A DNA stretch of 64,000 nucleotides from Peptostreptococcus sp. D1 (GTDB lineage: Bacteria; Bacillota; Clostridia; Peptostreptococcales; Peptostreptococcaceae). Of the stretch, positions 44,721 to 53,002 are shown piece by piece (the stretch's first letter is position 1; every line of letters starts with the position of its first letter). The DNA is taken from NCBI RefSeq assembly GCF_900112955.1, contig NZ_FONP01000006.1:1-64000 (forward strand), in the 5' to 3' direction. The notes under the pieces are model-generated. The model was given only the letters and a program-made list of their open reading frames with translations. It had not been told where the DNA came from and did not search any database. Made by a program: the position numbers and the translations under genes.

Positions 44721-45658
44721 TACATCACTCCTCCGACAACATTATTTATTTGAAAGTAATCCTCTATTATTGTGACTATTTCCTTAGCTATTCTTGCTTG
44801 TGCTTCCTCTGTTGATGCCCCAATGTGTGGAGTGACAGTCACTTTTGGATTTGTAATCAGCTCTCTCAAAGGTAGTGGCTCATTTTCAAAGCAATCAAGG
44901 GCTGCTCCTGCAATATTTCCAGCGTTAATTGCCCTTAGCAAATCATTTTCCTCTACTATTCCACCTCTCGCACAATTAATAAAAAAAGCAGTATCTTTCA
45001 TCATATTAAAGCAATTTTCATTAAACATATATTTCGTATCCGCTGTCAATGGAGTATGAACGGTTACATAGTCAGCATTTTTTAATAGTTCTTCAAACGT
45101 GACGAACTTAAATATATCTTCATTTTCTTCACATCTTACAATATCTGTGTATATAATGTCCATGCCAAGTTTATGTGCTTTATCTGCAAGAGCTCTGGCA
45201 ATATTTCCAAATCCGACAAGTCCCAAGGTTTTTCCATTAATTTCACTACCTTTTAGATTTTTCTTATCCCAAATACCCTCTCCCAATTTCAAATTCGCTA
45301 TTTTTACATTCCTTGCCAAGACCAGCATTTCGCATAACACAAGCTCTGCAACTGCATTTGCACTTGCAAAAGGAGTGTTTCTTACTACGATGCCTCTATT
45401 TCTAGCATATTCTACATCGATATTATCTAAGCCAACGCCACCTCTTATTATCAGCTTCAATTTACCAGTCTTAGTAGCCTCGTCAATAATATTTTTTCTT
45501 ATTTTTGTTGCAGATCTCACTACAATAACATCTATATCTTTTATTTTTTCTTTTAATTCATCTTCATCATAAAAGCGTTGTTCAACATCATAACCCATTT
45601 CTATCAAATTATTTACTGCATTTATGTCCATTCCATCTGTTATCAATATCTTTTTCAT
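44720..45658 (-). CDS. serA: D-3-phosphoglycerate dehydrogenase (short form)
   Basis: A 312-residue D-2-hydroxyacid dehydrogenase, first step of serine synthesis. The NAD site is LGLVGFGNIARALA; the catalytic Arg is in INCARGGIVEE, Glu in CFENEPLP and His in TPHIGASTEEA. VRSATKIRK and IIRGGVGLDNID lie in the substrate domain. The regulatory ACT domain of longer SerA forms is absent, so serine feedback by that route is not expected. GGAGG precedes the ATG. It lies between the aminotransferase and DUF1015 genes. Confidence 0.94.
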   Translation of the reverse strand: MKKILITDGMDINAVNNLIEMGYDVEQRFYDEDELKEKIKDIDVIVVRSATKIRKNIIDEATKTGKLKLIIRGGVGLDNIDVEYARNRGIVVRNTPFASANAVAELVLCEMLVLARNVKIANLKLGEGIWDKKNLKGSEINGKTLGLVGFGNIARALADKAHKLGMDIIYTDIVRCEENEDIFKFVTFEELLKNADYVTVHTPLTADTKYMFNENCFNMMKDTAFFINCARGGIVEENDLLRAINAGNIAGAALDCFENEPLPLRELITNPKVTVTPHIGASTEEAQARIAKEIVTIIEDYFQINNVVGGVM

Positions 45659-45719
45659 TATAAAATCCTCCGTCTAATGTAAATTATTTAAAATACTAGA
45701 ATTTCATCATATAAATTAG

Positions 45720-46790
45720 TTAAAACCCTAATATCTCATCAATTGTATTTAATAAATATTGAATATCCTCAATTTGATAATCTCCCATATGTGATATTCT
45801 AAATGTTTTTTCTTTTAAATCGCCATATCCATTGGCAATTTGCATTCCTTTTTCCATTAATTTTGAATTTAGCTGTGATACGTTTATATTTTGATTGTTC
45901 TCTATGACTGTTAAAGTGTTAGACAAATGATTTTGATCAGTGAAGATTTTAAAATGTTTGATAGCCCAAGCTCTTACTGTTTCTGCCATCGCTTGATGCC
46001 TTTCGAATCTGTTATCCAGACCTTCATTTAAGATATTGTCAAGTTGATAATCTAATGCGTACATGTGAGATATTGAAGGAGTTGACGGGTATTGATAATT
46101 TTTCTTTTTCAAATATTTATAGATATCCAGCAAGTCTAAATAAGTACCTCTAAATTCTACTGTCTCAGCTCTTCTAATAGCCTTTTCAGAAAAAGTACAT
46201 ATTGACATACCGGGTGGTAGACCTAATGCTTTTTGAGTTGATGTAATCAAGATATCTATTCCAAGCTTATCAGCCTCGATTTTTACACCACCTGCAGAGC
46301 TTACTGCATCGACACAAAATACAATGTTGTCATATTTTCTTACAACTTCGGCGATTTCCTCAACTGGATTTGTAATCCCTGTAGAAGTCTCGTTATGCTG
46401 AATTGTTATCAAATCGTATTCGCCAGTTGCTAGAATCTTGTCCACCATTTCTGGATCTATCGCTTTTCCCATATCCACTTTATACAAATCAGCCTTGACA
46501 TTATTAGTCACTGCCATTTTATACCATCTGTCACCAAATGCGCCACAGGAGAACACAGCTGCTTTCTTGGATGTGCAGGATCTTATTGCACCTTCCATCA
46601 AGCCAGATCCTGAGGATGTGGATAGAAGTATTTCGCTTTCCGTATAGAATAATTTCTGTAACTTTTTGCTAATTGATTCTTGAAGAATACTAGCATCTTT
46701 GCTTCTGTGACCTATCATCGGTGTCGCCATCTTTTGAAGTACATCATCTCTAACATCGATAGGTCCAGGAATAAACAACTTCCTAGTCAT
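45720..46790 (-). CDS. Class V aminotransferase, probable phosphoserine (or alanine-glyoxylate type) aminotransferase
   Basis: A 356-residue PLP aminotransferase of the serine-pyruvate/alanine-glyoxylate branch. IPGPIDVRDDVLQ at the start, STSSGSGLMEGAIRSC, CVDAVSSAGGVKIE and the PLP lysine in TSTQKALGLPPG are characteristic. Its position before serA indicates that it works as the phosphoserine aminotransferase (SerC role), though the sequence branch is not the classical SerC. AAGGAGG fixes the ATG at 46790; the upstream frame with MMYHVNN is leader. First gene of the operon, under a consensus promoter. Confidence 0.9.
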   Translation of the reverse strand: MTRKLFIPGPIDVRDDVLQKMATPMIGHRSKDASILQESISKKLQKLFYTESEILLSTSSGSGLMEGAIRSCTSKKAAVFSCGAFGDRWYKMAVTNNVKADLYKVDMGKAIDPEMVDKILATGEYDLITIQHNETSTGITNPVEEIAEVVRKYDNIVFCVDAVSSAGGVKIEADKLGIDILITSTQKALGLPPGMSICTFSEKAIRRAETVEFRGTYLDLLDIYKYLKKKNYQYPSTPSISHMYALDYQLDNILNEGLDNRFERHQAMAETVRAWAIKHFKIFTDQNHLSNTLTVIENNQNINVSQLNSKLMEKGMQIANGYGDLKEKTFRISHMGDYQIEDIQYLLNTIDEILGF

Positions 46791-46823
46791 TGTTTCGCCT
46801 CCTTTTTTCGATAAATTATTTAC

Positions 46824-46852
46824 ATGATACATCAATAAAAAAATAATGTCAA
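46824..46852 (-). promoter_or_regulatory. Promoter of the serine operon
   Basis: Minus-strand TTGACA (46847-46852), 17 bases, TATCAT (46824-46829). No T-box signature was seen. Confidence 0.65.
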
Positions 46853-46959
46853 TAGTTTTTTATATGTTTTTTTATAAAAAAATCGACATCATTTTGCAAA
46901 AATATTTTCAAATAAAACTAAACTCATTCAAAAATAAAATATTTTATATTCAATTTTCG

Positions 46960-47118
46960 TTAGTATTATTAGCACTACACATAAATGTTATTAATACTTA
47001 TTAGCACTACACAATAAAGGTTAATACTCAATATAAATATTATTAGTACTCGATATAAAAAATATTAATACTATATAAAAAATATTATTAATCTATAAAA
47101 TATTGTTAATACTCCACA
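46960..47118. repeat. Degenerate AT-rich tandem repeat array downstream of truA
   Basis: TTATTAGCACTACACA occurs exactly at 46966-46981 and again at 46998-47013, a 32-base period. Shorter decayed units with the core TTAATACT(C) and TATAAAAAATA continue to the truA stop. The array overlaps the 3' end of truA by about a dozen bases. Function unknown. Confidence 0.6.
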
Positions 47119-47846
47119 TATTTTAAAAATAGCCCCTGTGGTGGTGCCGTATGACCAGCCCTTCCCCTATCTTTGGACGCTATTATTTGCTTCATACTCT
47201 CAGATATTTTGCCTCTACCTATATCAACCATTGTTCCTGCAATAATTCTAACCATATTATATAAAAAACCACTTCCACTTACTTCAATAATCAGCAGCTC
47301 ATCTTGCTCAAAAACTCTAGCATCAAATATTTCTCTAACGGTATTTTTTATTGACGAACCTGAACTCATAAACCCACAAAAATCATGCTTTCCGATTAGA
47401 AATTTAACTTCTCTTTTCATCTTTTCAATATCGAGGTCATATTTTACCTGATACGATACATCCTTCAAAAAAGGATTTCTAATTTTTGATCTATATATTT
47501 GATATCTATATGTTTTTCTTTTTGCAGTATGTCTGGAATGGAAATCTGTATCCACCTCTTCAGCACTTAGCACTGATATATCCTTGGGCAGTCTATTATT
47601 CAATATATCAGTAAATTTTTCAGTCGGAATTGTCGTATCAAGCTTAAAGTTTGCCACCTGACCCAATGCGTGAACTCCTGCATCAGTTCTGCCAGATCCA
47701 ATTACTTCGATATCCTTCAAATTGAATGCAGCTTTACAAGCAAATTCCAATTCACCTTGAATCCCCAAACTATACTTTTGCTTCTGCCAACCATTAAAAT
47801 TTTTACCATTATATGCCACTGTTATTTTGATATTTTTTTCACTCAT
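47106..47846 (-). CDS. truA: tRNA pseudouridine(38-40) synthase
   Basis: A 246-residue TruA, which modifies positions 38-40 of the tRNA anticodon arm. The catalytic aspartate is in GSGRTDAGVHALGQ; AYNGKNFNGWQKQ at the start, DFHSRHTAKRKTYRYQI and SGSGFLYNMVRIIAGT are the other motifs. The ribosome binding site is weak (ATGGATAG). It stands alone between two repeat arrays. Full length. Confidence 0.96.
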   Translation of the reverse strand: MSEKNIKITVAYNGKNFNGWQKQKYSLGIQGELEFACKAAFNLKDIEVIGSGRTDAGVHALGQVANFKLDTTIPTEKFTDILNNRLPKDISVLSAEEVDTDFHSRHTAKRKTYRYQIYRSKIRNPFLKDVSYQVKYDLDIEKMKREVKFLIGKHDFCGFMSSGSSIKNTVREIFDARVFEQDELLIIEVSGSGFLYNMVRIIAGTMVDIGRGKISESMKQIIASKDRGRAGHTAPPQGLFLKYVEY

Positions 47847-48077
47847 ATATTCTATCCATTTCCTAATTTCATTCTATTATCTTTTTATTTTATTCTAATC
47901 GTATAAGCTTTTATTTGCTTCTTTTTTTATTCTCGTTGTATAAGTAATTATATATCATTTAAGATTATTTTTTTAGTATATTTTAAAAAATACTGTATAT
48001 TTAACATAAATTTTTGTATCTGAATATACTCTAACAATGATATAATAATATTTATAAATAAACTAAAAATATATTGA

Positions 48078-48170
48078 ATACAATCGTAGTAATATGAAAC
48101 ATATATAAATACAATTGTAACAATGCGAAATGTATATAAAATACAATCATAGAAACACAAAATAATATTT
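48078..48170 (+). repeat. Three imperfect 31-32-bp tandem repeats upstream of aroE
   Basis: Units begin with ATACAATCG (48078), ATACAATTG (48109) and ATACAATCA (48141), the first two 31 and 32 bases long and ending in CATATATAA or TGTATATAAA. They end 18 bases before the start codon. From 47847 to 48077 I see no gene. Confidence 0.65.
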
Positions 48171-48187
48171 TCACGAGAGGCAAAGAT

Positions 48188-49654
48188 ATGAAAAAAAATA
48201 TGTTGTTTGGGAGTACCCTTTCTCATTCACTGTCACCAGAAATTCATGAATATATCTACAATATTATCGGTTACGATTCGACTTATGAATTAGCTGAGTT
48301 TAAAGAAAATGAGCTTCAAAAATATATTGAAAAATTGTCAAAATTTGATATCAACGCAAACGTTACAATCCCTTACAAGGAAAAGGTCTTGCCCTATCTA
48401 GATTTTTTGGATGAAACAGCCCAAATAATTGGATCAGTAAATACCATCAAGTCTGAAAATGGAAGGCTATTTGGATATAACACGGACTACTATGGACTTT
48501 CTGAAACACTGAAACATTACAATATTTCTGGCAAAGCCTTTTTGATTTTGGGATATGGTGGAGCTGCCAAAGCTGTCATACAATATCTCATAGACAATAA
48601 TGCCGAGAAAGTATTTGTAGCAACAAGAAAAAAAGAATTGCATAGGAAATTGATTGATAATGAACAAACAAAATTATGTGAAAATATACAAGCAAAATCA
48701 TACGAGAGTACACAAATAAAATCATACATTGACAAACAAATAAAGTCATATGAAAATGCGCAAATAAAATCGTGTGGTATCAGTGAAAAAATAGAATTCA
48801 TTTCCTATTCTGACATAGCTAATATAAGCGGTTTTGGTATTATAAACACAACTCCAATAGGAATGCACCCAAATATCCGTAGCTGTCCCGTATCACCATG
48901 TGTTTTCAAAAATTTTAAATTTGCTCTCGACTTGATATATATGCCTATGCGAACATCTTTTTTAATATCCGCAGAGAATGCTGGATTGACTGGAATTAAT
49001 GGTTTGAAGATGTTAGTTTATCAAGCCATCAAAGCTATAGAAATTTGGACTGGAATTGAAATGAGCATCTCACAAAAAAGTGATATTTTTACTCATTTTG
49101 ATTCGAAATTTTCCGTAATTTCAAAAATAAAAGGAGATTTAGATTTAACCAAGAATCCTATATTCATTATAGGGCTTCCAGGCTCTGGAAAAACTACATT
49201 AGGCAAATCGCTATCAAAAAAACTAGACTTTGATTTTATTGATTTGGACGACTATATCGAATCGAAAACAAATATGAGGATATCTGAAATATTTTTGCTC
49301 GGTGAGTCTAAATTTAGGAAAATTGAAAAAGTGTCACTACGAGAGGTTTCAACTGCAGAAAGCACTGTCATTTCCACTGGTGGCGGCGTAGTTGTCACAC
49401 CTGAAAATAGAGAGCTTTTATCAAAGAAGCCAAACGTAATATATATCGATAGGTCTTGTGAGGACATATTGTCGGATGTAAATTTGCAGAACAGACCTTT
49501 ATTAAAAGACAACCCAAATAGAATTTATAAAATTTATAAAGAAAGGAAGGGCTACTATTCTTCGCTTTGCGACTATAAAATAATAAATGATGGTTCTATA
49601 AACGATTTGGTAGAAAATACCTTGAAAGCGTTGGTTAGTAAAGAGGAAAATTAG
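48188..49654 (+). CDS. aroE-aroK: Shikimate dehydrogenase - shikimate kinase fusion
   Basis: A 488-residue bifunctional enzyme for two consecutive steps of chorismate synthesis. Residues 1-300 are AroE: SHSLSPEIHEY, NVTIPYKEKV with the catalytic Lys, NTDYYGL, the NADP loop LGYGGAAKAV, and NTTPIGMHP. Residues about 315-488 are AroK: the P-loop GLPGSGKTTLGKSL, DLDDYIE, and STGGGVVVTPENRELL with the shikimate site and LQNRPLLKDN as the lid. Between the NADP fold and NTTPIG lies an in-frame array of four 8-residue repeats (165-196), not found in normal AroE. GAGAGGC precedes the ATG. The other aro genes are at 61-64 kb. Confidence 0.95.
   Translation: MKKNMLFGSTLSHSLSPEIHEYIYNIIGYDSTYELAEFKENELQKYIEKLSKFDINANVTIPYKEKVLPYLDFLDETAQIIGSVNTIKSENGRLFGYNTDYYGLSETLKHYNISGKAFLILGYGGAAKAVIQYLIDNNAEKVFVATRKKELHRKLIDNEQTKLCENIQAKSYESTQIKSYIDKQIKSYENAQIKSCGISEKIEFISYSDIANISGFGIINTTPIGMHPNIRSCPVSPCVFKNFKFALDLIYMPMRTSFLISAENAGLTGINGLKMLVYQAIKAIEIWTGIEMSISQKSDIFTHFDSKFSVISKIKGDLDLTKNPIFIIGLPGSGKTTLGKSLSKKLDFDFIDLDDYIESKTNMRISEIFLLGESKFRKIEKVSLREVSTAESTVISTGGGVVVTPENRELLSKKPNVIYIDRSCEDILSDVNLQNRPLLKDNPNRIYKIYKERKGYYSSLCDYKIINDGSINDLVENTLKALVSKEEN
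48680..48775 (+). repeat. In-frame 24-bp x 4 minisatellite inside aroE
   Basis: Four 24-base units encode ENIQAKSY, ESTQIKSY, IDKQIKSY and ENAQIKSC. The units are in register with the codons and differ in several bases, so the array is not brand new. It lies in a surface region after the NADP-binding fold. Confidence 0.85.
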
Positions 49655-49668
49655 TAGGCTAAAAATAT

Positions 49669-50610
49669 ATGAATAATATCAATAAGAAAAAAGGAATTTT
49701 AATGATGATTTTTGCCACTTTATTTTGGGGCATTATGGGAATTTCAAGTAGATTTTTAAACCAAATATCCTATACGTCAATGGAAATAGCATTTATCAGA
49801 ACATTTACCTCTGCCATACTTACAGCTTTTTTCGTCATGGCAACAGATAAGAGCAGCTTCAAGATAAATTTTAAAGGTTTATTGTTTTGCTCTTTCTATG
49901 GACTGCTGACATTCTCATTTGGAATTTCTCTATACAGTATATCGGTATCTAGAATTCCAATTTCCGTAGCTACAATACTAATGTTTTCAAATCCAATTTG
50001 GGTAACATTTTTTAATTATGTATTTTTTAAAGAAAGGATTTCAGCCAAAGCTACGGTGATAATTGGATTTTGTATTTTTGGCTGTATGTGCATTATAGAT
50101 ATTTTTTCAACAGGTGGAAATAATCTAGATATGATCGGAATAATCACTGGAGTTGGAAACGGAATGACCTTTGCACTTCAGATTGTATTACCAAAGCTTG
50201 TTGAAAACAAGATATCTAAATCATCAATCTTGCTTTATGGTTTCTGGAGTGCATCGATTTGTCTGTTATTTTTTATAGATCCAGCAAAGATGATATCGAA
50301 GGTTACAATGTCACCTAATATGCTTTTTTACTTGGCAAATATATTATCTATTGGAGCTCTCTCTACATTTGTAGCGAATACCCTTTATGTAAAATCTACA
50401 CAATATATAGGTACTGCACTTCCAAGCATGATGGTTGCATTAGAGCCCGTTTTTGCAAGTATAATAGCATTTTTTGTATTTGGTGAAAATATGAAGCCAA
50501 TACAATTTATTGGAGCCTTCATTGTTATATTGTCCGTATTTGCTATGGAATTGGACATCAAACAATTGGCGTCACACCTTACTAGAACTACCTCGTATAC
50601 CAAAAAGTAA
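49669..50610 (+). CDS. DMT-superfamily (EamA) transporter
   Basis: A 313-residue membrane protein with ten predicted helices in two EamA repeats. LFWGIMGISSRFLN opens the first repeat, LYSISVSRIPISVATILMF and FKERISAK end it; ALEPVFASIIAFFVFGE is the second-repeat signature. Such carriers export amino acids, nucleotides or metabolites; the substrate is unknown. It begins 14 bases after aroE-aroK, so it is probably cotranscribed; export of an aromatic compound is possible but not shown. The ribosome binding site is weak. Confidence 0.88.
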   Translation: MNNINKKKGILMMIFATLFWGIMGISSRFLNQISYTSMEIAFIRTFTSAILTAFFVMATDKSSFKINFKGLLFCSFYGLLTFSFGISLYSISVSRIPISVATILMFSNPIWVTFFNYVFFKERISAKATVIIGFCIFGCMCIIDIFSTGGNNLDMIGIITGVGNGMTFALQIVLPKLVENKISKSSILLYGFWSASICLLFFIDPAKMISKVTMSPNMLFYLANILSIGALSTFVANTLYVKSTQYIGTALPSMMVALEPVFASIIAFFVFGENMKPIQFIGAFIVILSVFAMELDIKQLASHLTRTTSYTKK

Positions 50611-50705
50611 GTATAAATTAAGTTTTATTTGTAAAATATTAAGTGGACAAGTCTATTTATAATTATTTTCTAAAAAAAGAAAATAATCTAAAGGTAATAT
50701 TATAT

Positions 50706-50848
50706 TACCTAGCGCCATACTGGTCGATACCAGTTAACGAGGACGAAGTTTTCGAATTTTAGGCGGGTGCTTCGCGGTGTTCTACCATCGTCAGGATTTC
50801 AACAAAACCCAGAGTGATCTAGGCACAAAGTGAAATTCACGTAGCAGA
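50706..50848 (+). ncRNA. glmS ribozyme (glucosamine 6-phosphate-activated)
   Basis: The leader of glmS contains the core of the self-cleaving ribozyme: AGCGCC at 50711-50716 with cleavage expected before the G, an ACTGG...CCAGT stem, GTTAACGAGGACGAAG, TTCGAATTTTAGGCGGGTG and the P3/P4 elements up to about 50848. Two AT-rich hairpins precede it, ATTATTTTC/GAAAATAAT and AGGTAAT/ATTACCT. Glucosamine 6-phosphate triggers cleavage and decay of the glmS mRNA. Confidence 0.92.
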
Positions 50849-50891
50849 CTTGTTCCAAAGGAATATATTAAAAATTTTGGAGGAACAAAAT

Positions 50892-52718
50892 ATGTGTGGA
50901 ATCGTTGGTTATTTAGGAAAAAGAAATTCATCTGACGTTATCGTGGATGGATTGGCTAAATTGGAGTACAGAGGCTATGACTCTGCTGGTATTGCAATCA
51001 ATACTGGAAATAATCTAGAAATAAGAAAGTTCAAGGGAAGACTTGCTGTTTTGGCTGACAATCTTGAAAAAGACAATATAATCGGTAATGTAGGTATAGG
51101 TCATACTAGATGGGCAACTCATGGTGAACCATCAGATGCGAATGCACATCCTCATTTCAACAAGGATATGACACTAGCAGTCGTTCATAACGGTATTATC
51201 GAAAACTACCTACAGCTAAGAGAGCAATTAGAAGCTGAAGGTGTTGTTTTCAAATCAAAAACTGACACAGAGGTGGTAGTTCATCTTTTAGACAAATATT
51301 ACGAAGGAAACCTATTGGATGCTGTTTTTAAAGCTATTTCCGATTTAAGAGGAGCTTATGCACTTTGTATAGTTTCGGCAGACCACGACAATGAATTGGT
51401 AGCTGTAAGAAAGGATAGTCCTCTTATAGCTGGATTAGGAGAAGATGAAGCATTTATTGCATCAGATATTCCTGCCCTATTAAAATATACAAGAGACGTA
51501 TACTATCTTGATAATGGAGAAATCGTCCATGTAAAGGATAACAAGGTCAAAATCTACGACTCTGAAAGAAATGAAGTGGATAAACCACTAATTCATGTTA
51601 CATGGGACATAGAATCAGCTGAAAAGGGCGGTTATGATTGCTTTATGGAAAAGGAAATATTTGAACAGCCTGATGGAATTAAATACACACTGGAAAGAAG
51701 ACTTGACGAGTCTGGAAAAATAGTTTTAGATGATATTCATATAAACAAATCATACCTTGACTACATTGATAGGATTTATATAATAGCTTGTGGTACTGCA
51801 TACAATGCAGGAATTTTGGGAAAAACTGCGATGCAAAAATGGATGGGAATACCTGTAATCACTGATATAGCATCAGAATTTAGATATAACCAAAACTTTG
51901 TAGACGAAAAAACCTTGGTTATTTTGGTAAGTCAGTCTGGTGAGACTGCTGACACACTTGCAGTTTTAAGAGATTCCAAAAAGAAAGGTGCGAGAGTTCT
52001 TGCTGTTACAAATGTGGTAGGATCATCTATTGCCAGAGAAGCAGATGATGTATTCTACACTTGGGCTGGTCCAGAAATCGCTGTAGCATCAACAAAGGCA
52101 TATACTACTCAAATAGTTGCACTATATATGATAGCCTTAAACTTTGCTCTTGAAATGGAAAAGATTTCTGAAGCAGAATACTTCTATATTATTGGTAAAA
52201 TGAAAGAGATACCATCAAAAATCCAAGAGGTGTTAGATAACAGAGCTTATATCGACGCAATAGCAGATGAAATAGTAGGAGCTGAACATGCCTTCTTCTT
52301 GGGAAGAGGAGTTGACTATGCTCTTGCAATGGAAGGCTCTTTAAAGCTGAAGGAAATATCTTATATTCATGCAGAAGCATTTGCTGCCGGTGAATTAAAG
52401 CATGGTACGATTGCCCTAGTTGAAGATGGAACGCCGATTATTTCGATAGCAACTCAGCAGAATCTTTTTGAAAAAATGGTTTCTAATATGGAAGAGGTTA
52501 GGGCAAGAGGCGCATATGTAGTTGCGATTTCTCAGAGACATAACAAAGAGGTTGAAAAAGTATCCAACAGAGTTATCTACATACCAGATAGTGAAGATAT
52601 ACTTTCTCCTATCATTGCTGTTATACCTATGCAGCTCTTGGCGTTGGCAGCCTCGTCAAAAAGAGGACTGGATGTGGATAAGCCTAGAAACCTTGCAAAA
52701 TCAGTAACTGTTGAATAA
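50892..52718 (+). CDS. glmS: Glutamine-fructose-6-phosphate aminotransferase (isomerising)
   Basis: A 608-residue enzyme making glucosamine 6-phosphate for peptidoglycan. Cys2 after the initiator Met is the glutaminase nucleophile (MCGIVGYLGKR); GHTRWATHGEPSDANAHPH is the rest of that domain. Two SIS domains follow with SQSGETADTLAVLR and the C-terminal DKPRNLAKSVTVE, which holds the Fru6P site and ammonia channel. GGAGGAAC fixes the ATG at 50892, and the longer frame upstream lies in the ribozyme leader. Controlled by the ribozyme; it stands alone. Confidence 0.97.
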   Translation: MCGIVGYLGKRNSSDVIVDGLAKLEYRGYDSAGIAINTGNNLEIRKFKGRLAVLADNLEKDNIIGNVGIGHTRWATHGEPSDANAHPHFNKDMTLAVVHNGIIENYLQLREQLEAEGVVFKSKTDTEVVVHLLDKYYEGNLLDAVFKAISDLRGAYALCIVSADHDNELVAVRKDSPLIAGLGEDEAFIASDIPALLKYTRDVYYLDNGEIVHVKDNKVKIYDSERNEVDKPLIHVTWDIESAEKGGYDCFMEKEIFEQPDGIKYTLERRLDESGKIVLDDIHINKSYLDYIDRIYIIACGTAYNAGILGKTAMQKWMGIPVITDIASEFRYNQNFVDEKTLVILVSQSGETADTLAVLRDSKKKGARVLAVTNVVGSSIAREADDVFYTWAGPEIAVASTKAYTTQIVALYMIALNFALEMEKISEAEYFYIIGKMKEIPSKIQEVLDNRAYIDAIADEIVGAEHAFFLGRGVDYALAMEGSLKLKEISYIHAEAFAAGELKHGTIALVEDGTPIISIATQQNLFEKMVSNMEEVRARGAYVVAISQRHNKEVEKVSNRVIYIPDSEDILSPIIAVIPMQLLALAASSKRGLDVDKPRNLAKSVTVE

Positions 52719-52870
52719 ATTTACAGCACAAAACAAAAGTTAAACTAAAAATCGATATTAGCTTTCGAAACAAAAAATATTAAAAATCAAAAAAGTAAAA
52801 AAATTTATTATAGATATTTTAATTAACTTTTTTAGGTAGTATAGGGGTTTTATTGCTCTAAAGTTATTTA

Positions 52871-52892
52871 TTATTAGTTAGCTATCTAATAA
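52871..52892. promoter_or_regulatory. Palindrome upstream of the betaine transporter promoter
   Basis: TTATTAG-TTAGCTAT-CTAATAA, nearly palindromic over 22 bases, 18 bases before the -35 box. A regulator site is likely by position. The rest of 52719-52910 is AT-rich without genes. Confidence 0.5.
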
Positions 52893-52910
52893 TTATAAAC
52901 TCTGTGCAAT

Positions 52911-52939
52911 TTGACCCTCTTTTTTTTATATTGTATAAT
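52911..52939 (+). promoter_or_regulatory. Promoter of the betaine transporter operon
   Basis: TTGACC (52911-52916), 17 bases, TATAAT (52934-52939). Confidence 0.7.
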
Positions 52940-53002
52940 ATTATAAATTGTTTTCAATTATTTTTATCGATACAATTTAATATTTTTGGAGGAGGTTCCA
53001 TT

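Noticed and set aside
46791-47105. Search for a T-box leader before the serine operon
   Set aside because: The T-box core (AGGGTGGNACCGCG) is absent and the untranslated leader is too short.
47948-48226. Minus-strand open frame in the gap before aroE
   Set aside because: It covers the tandem repeats and the start of aroE; its translation is low-complexity Ile/Tyr/Phe and there is no ribosome binding site.
52522-52707. Second frame at the end of glmS
   Set aside because: It is an alternative frame of a conserved full-length enzyme and has no ribosome binding site.
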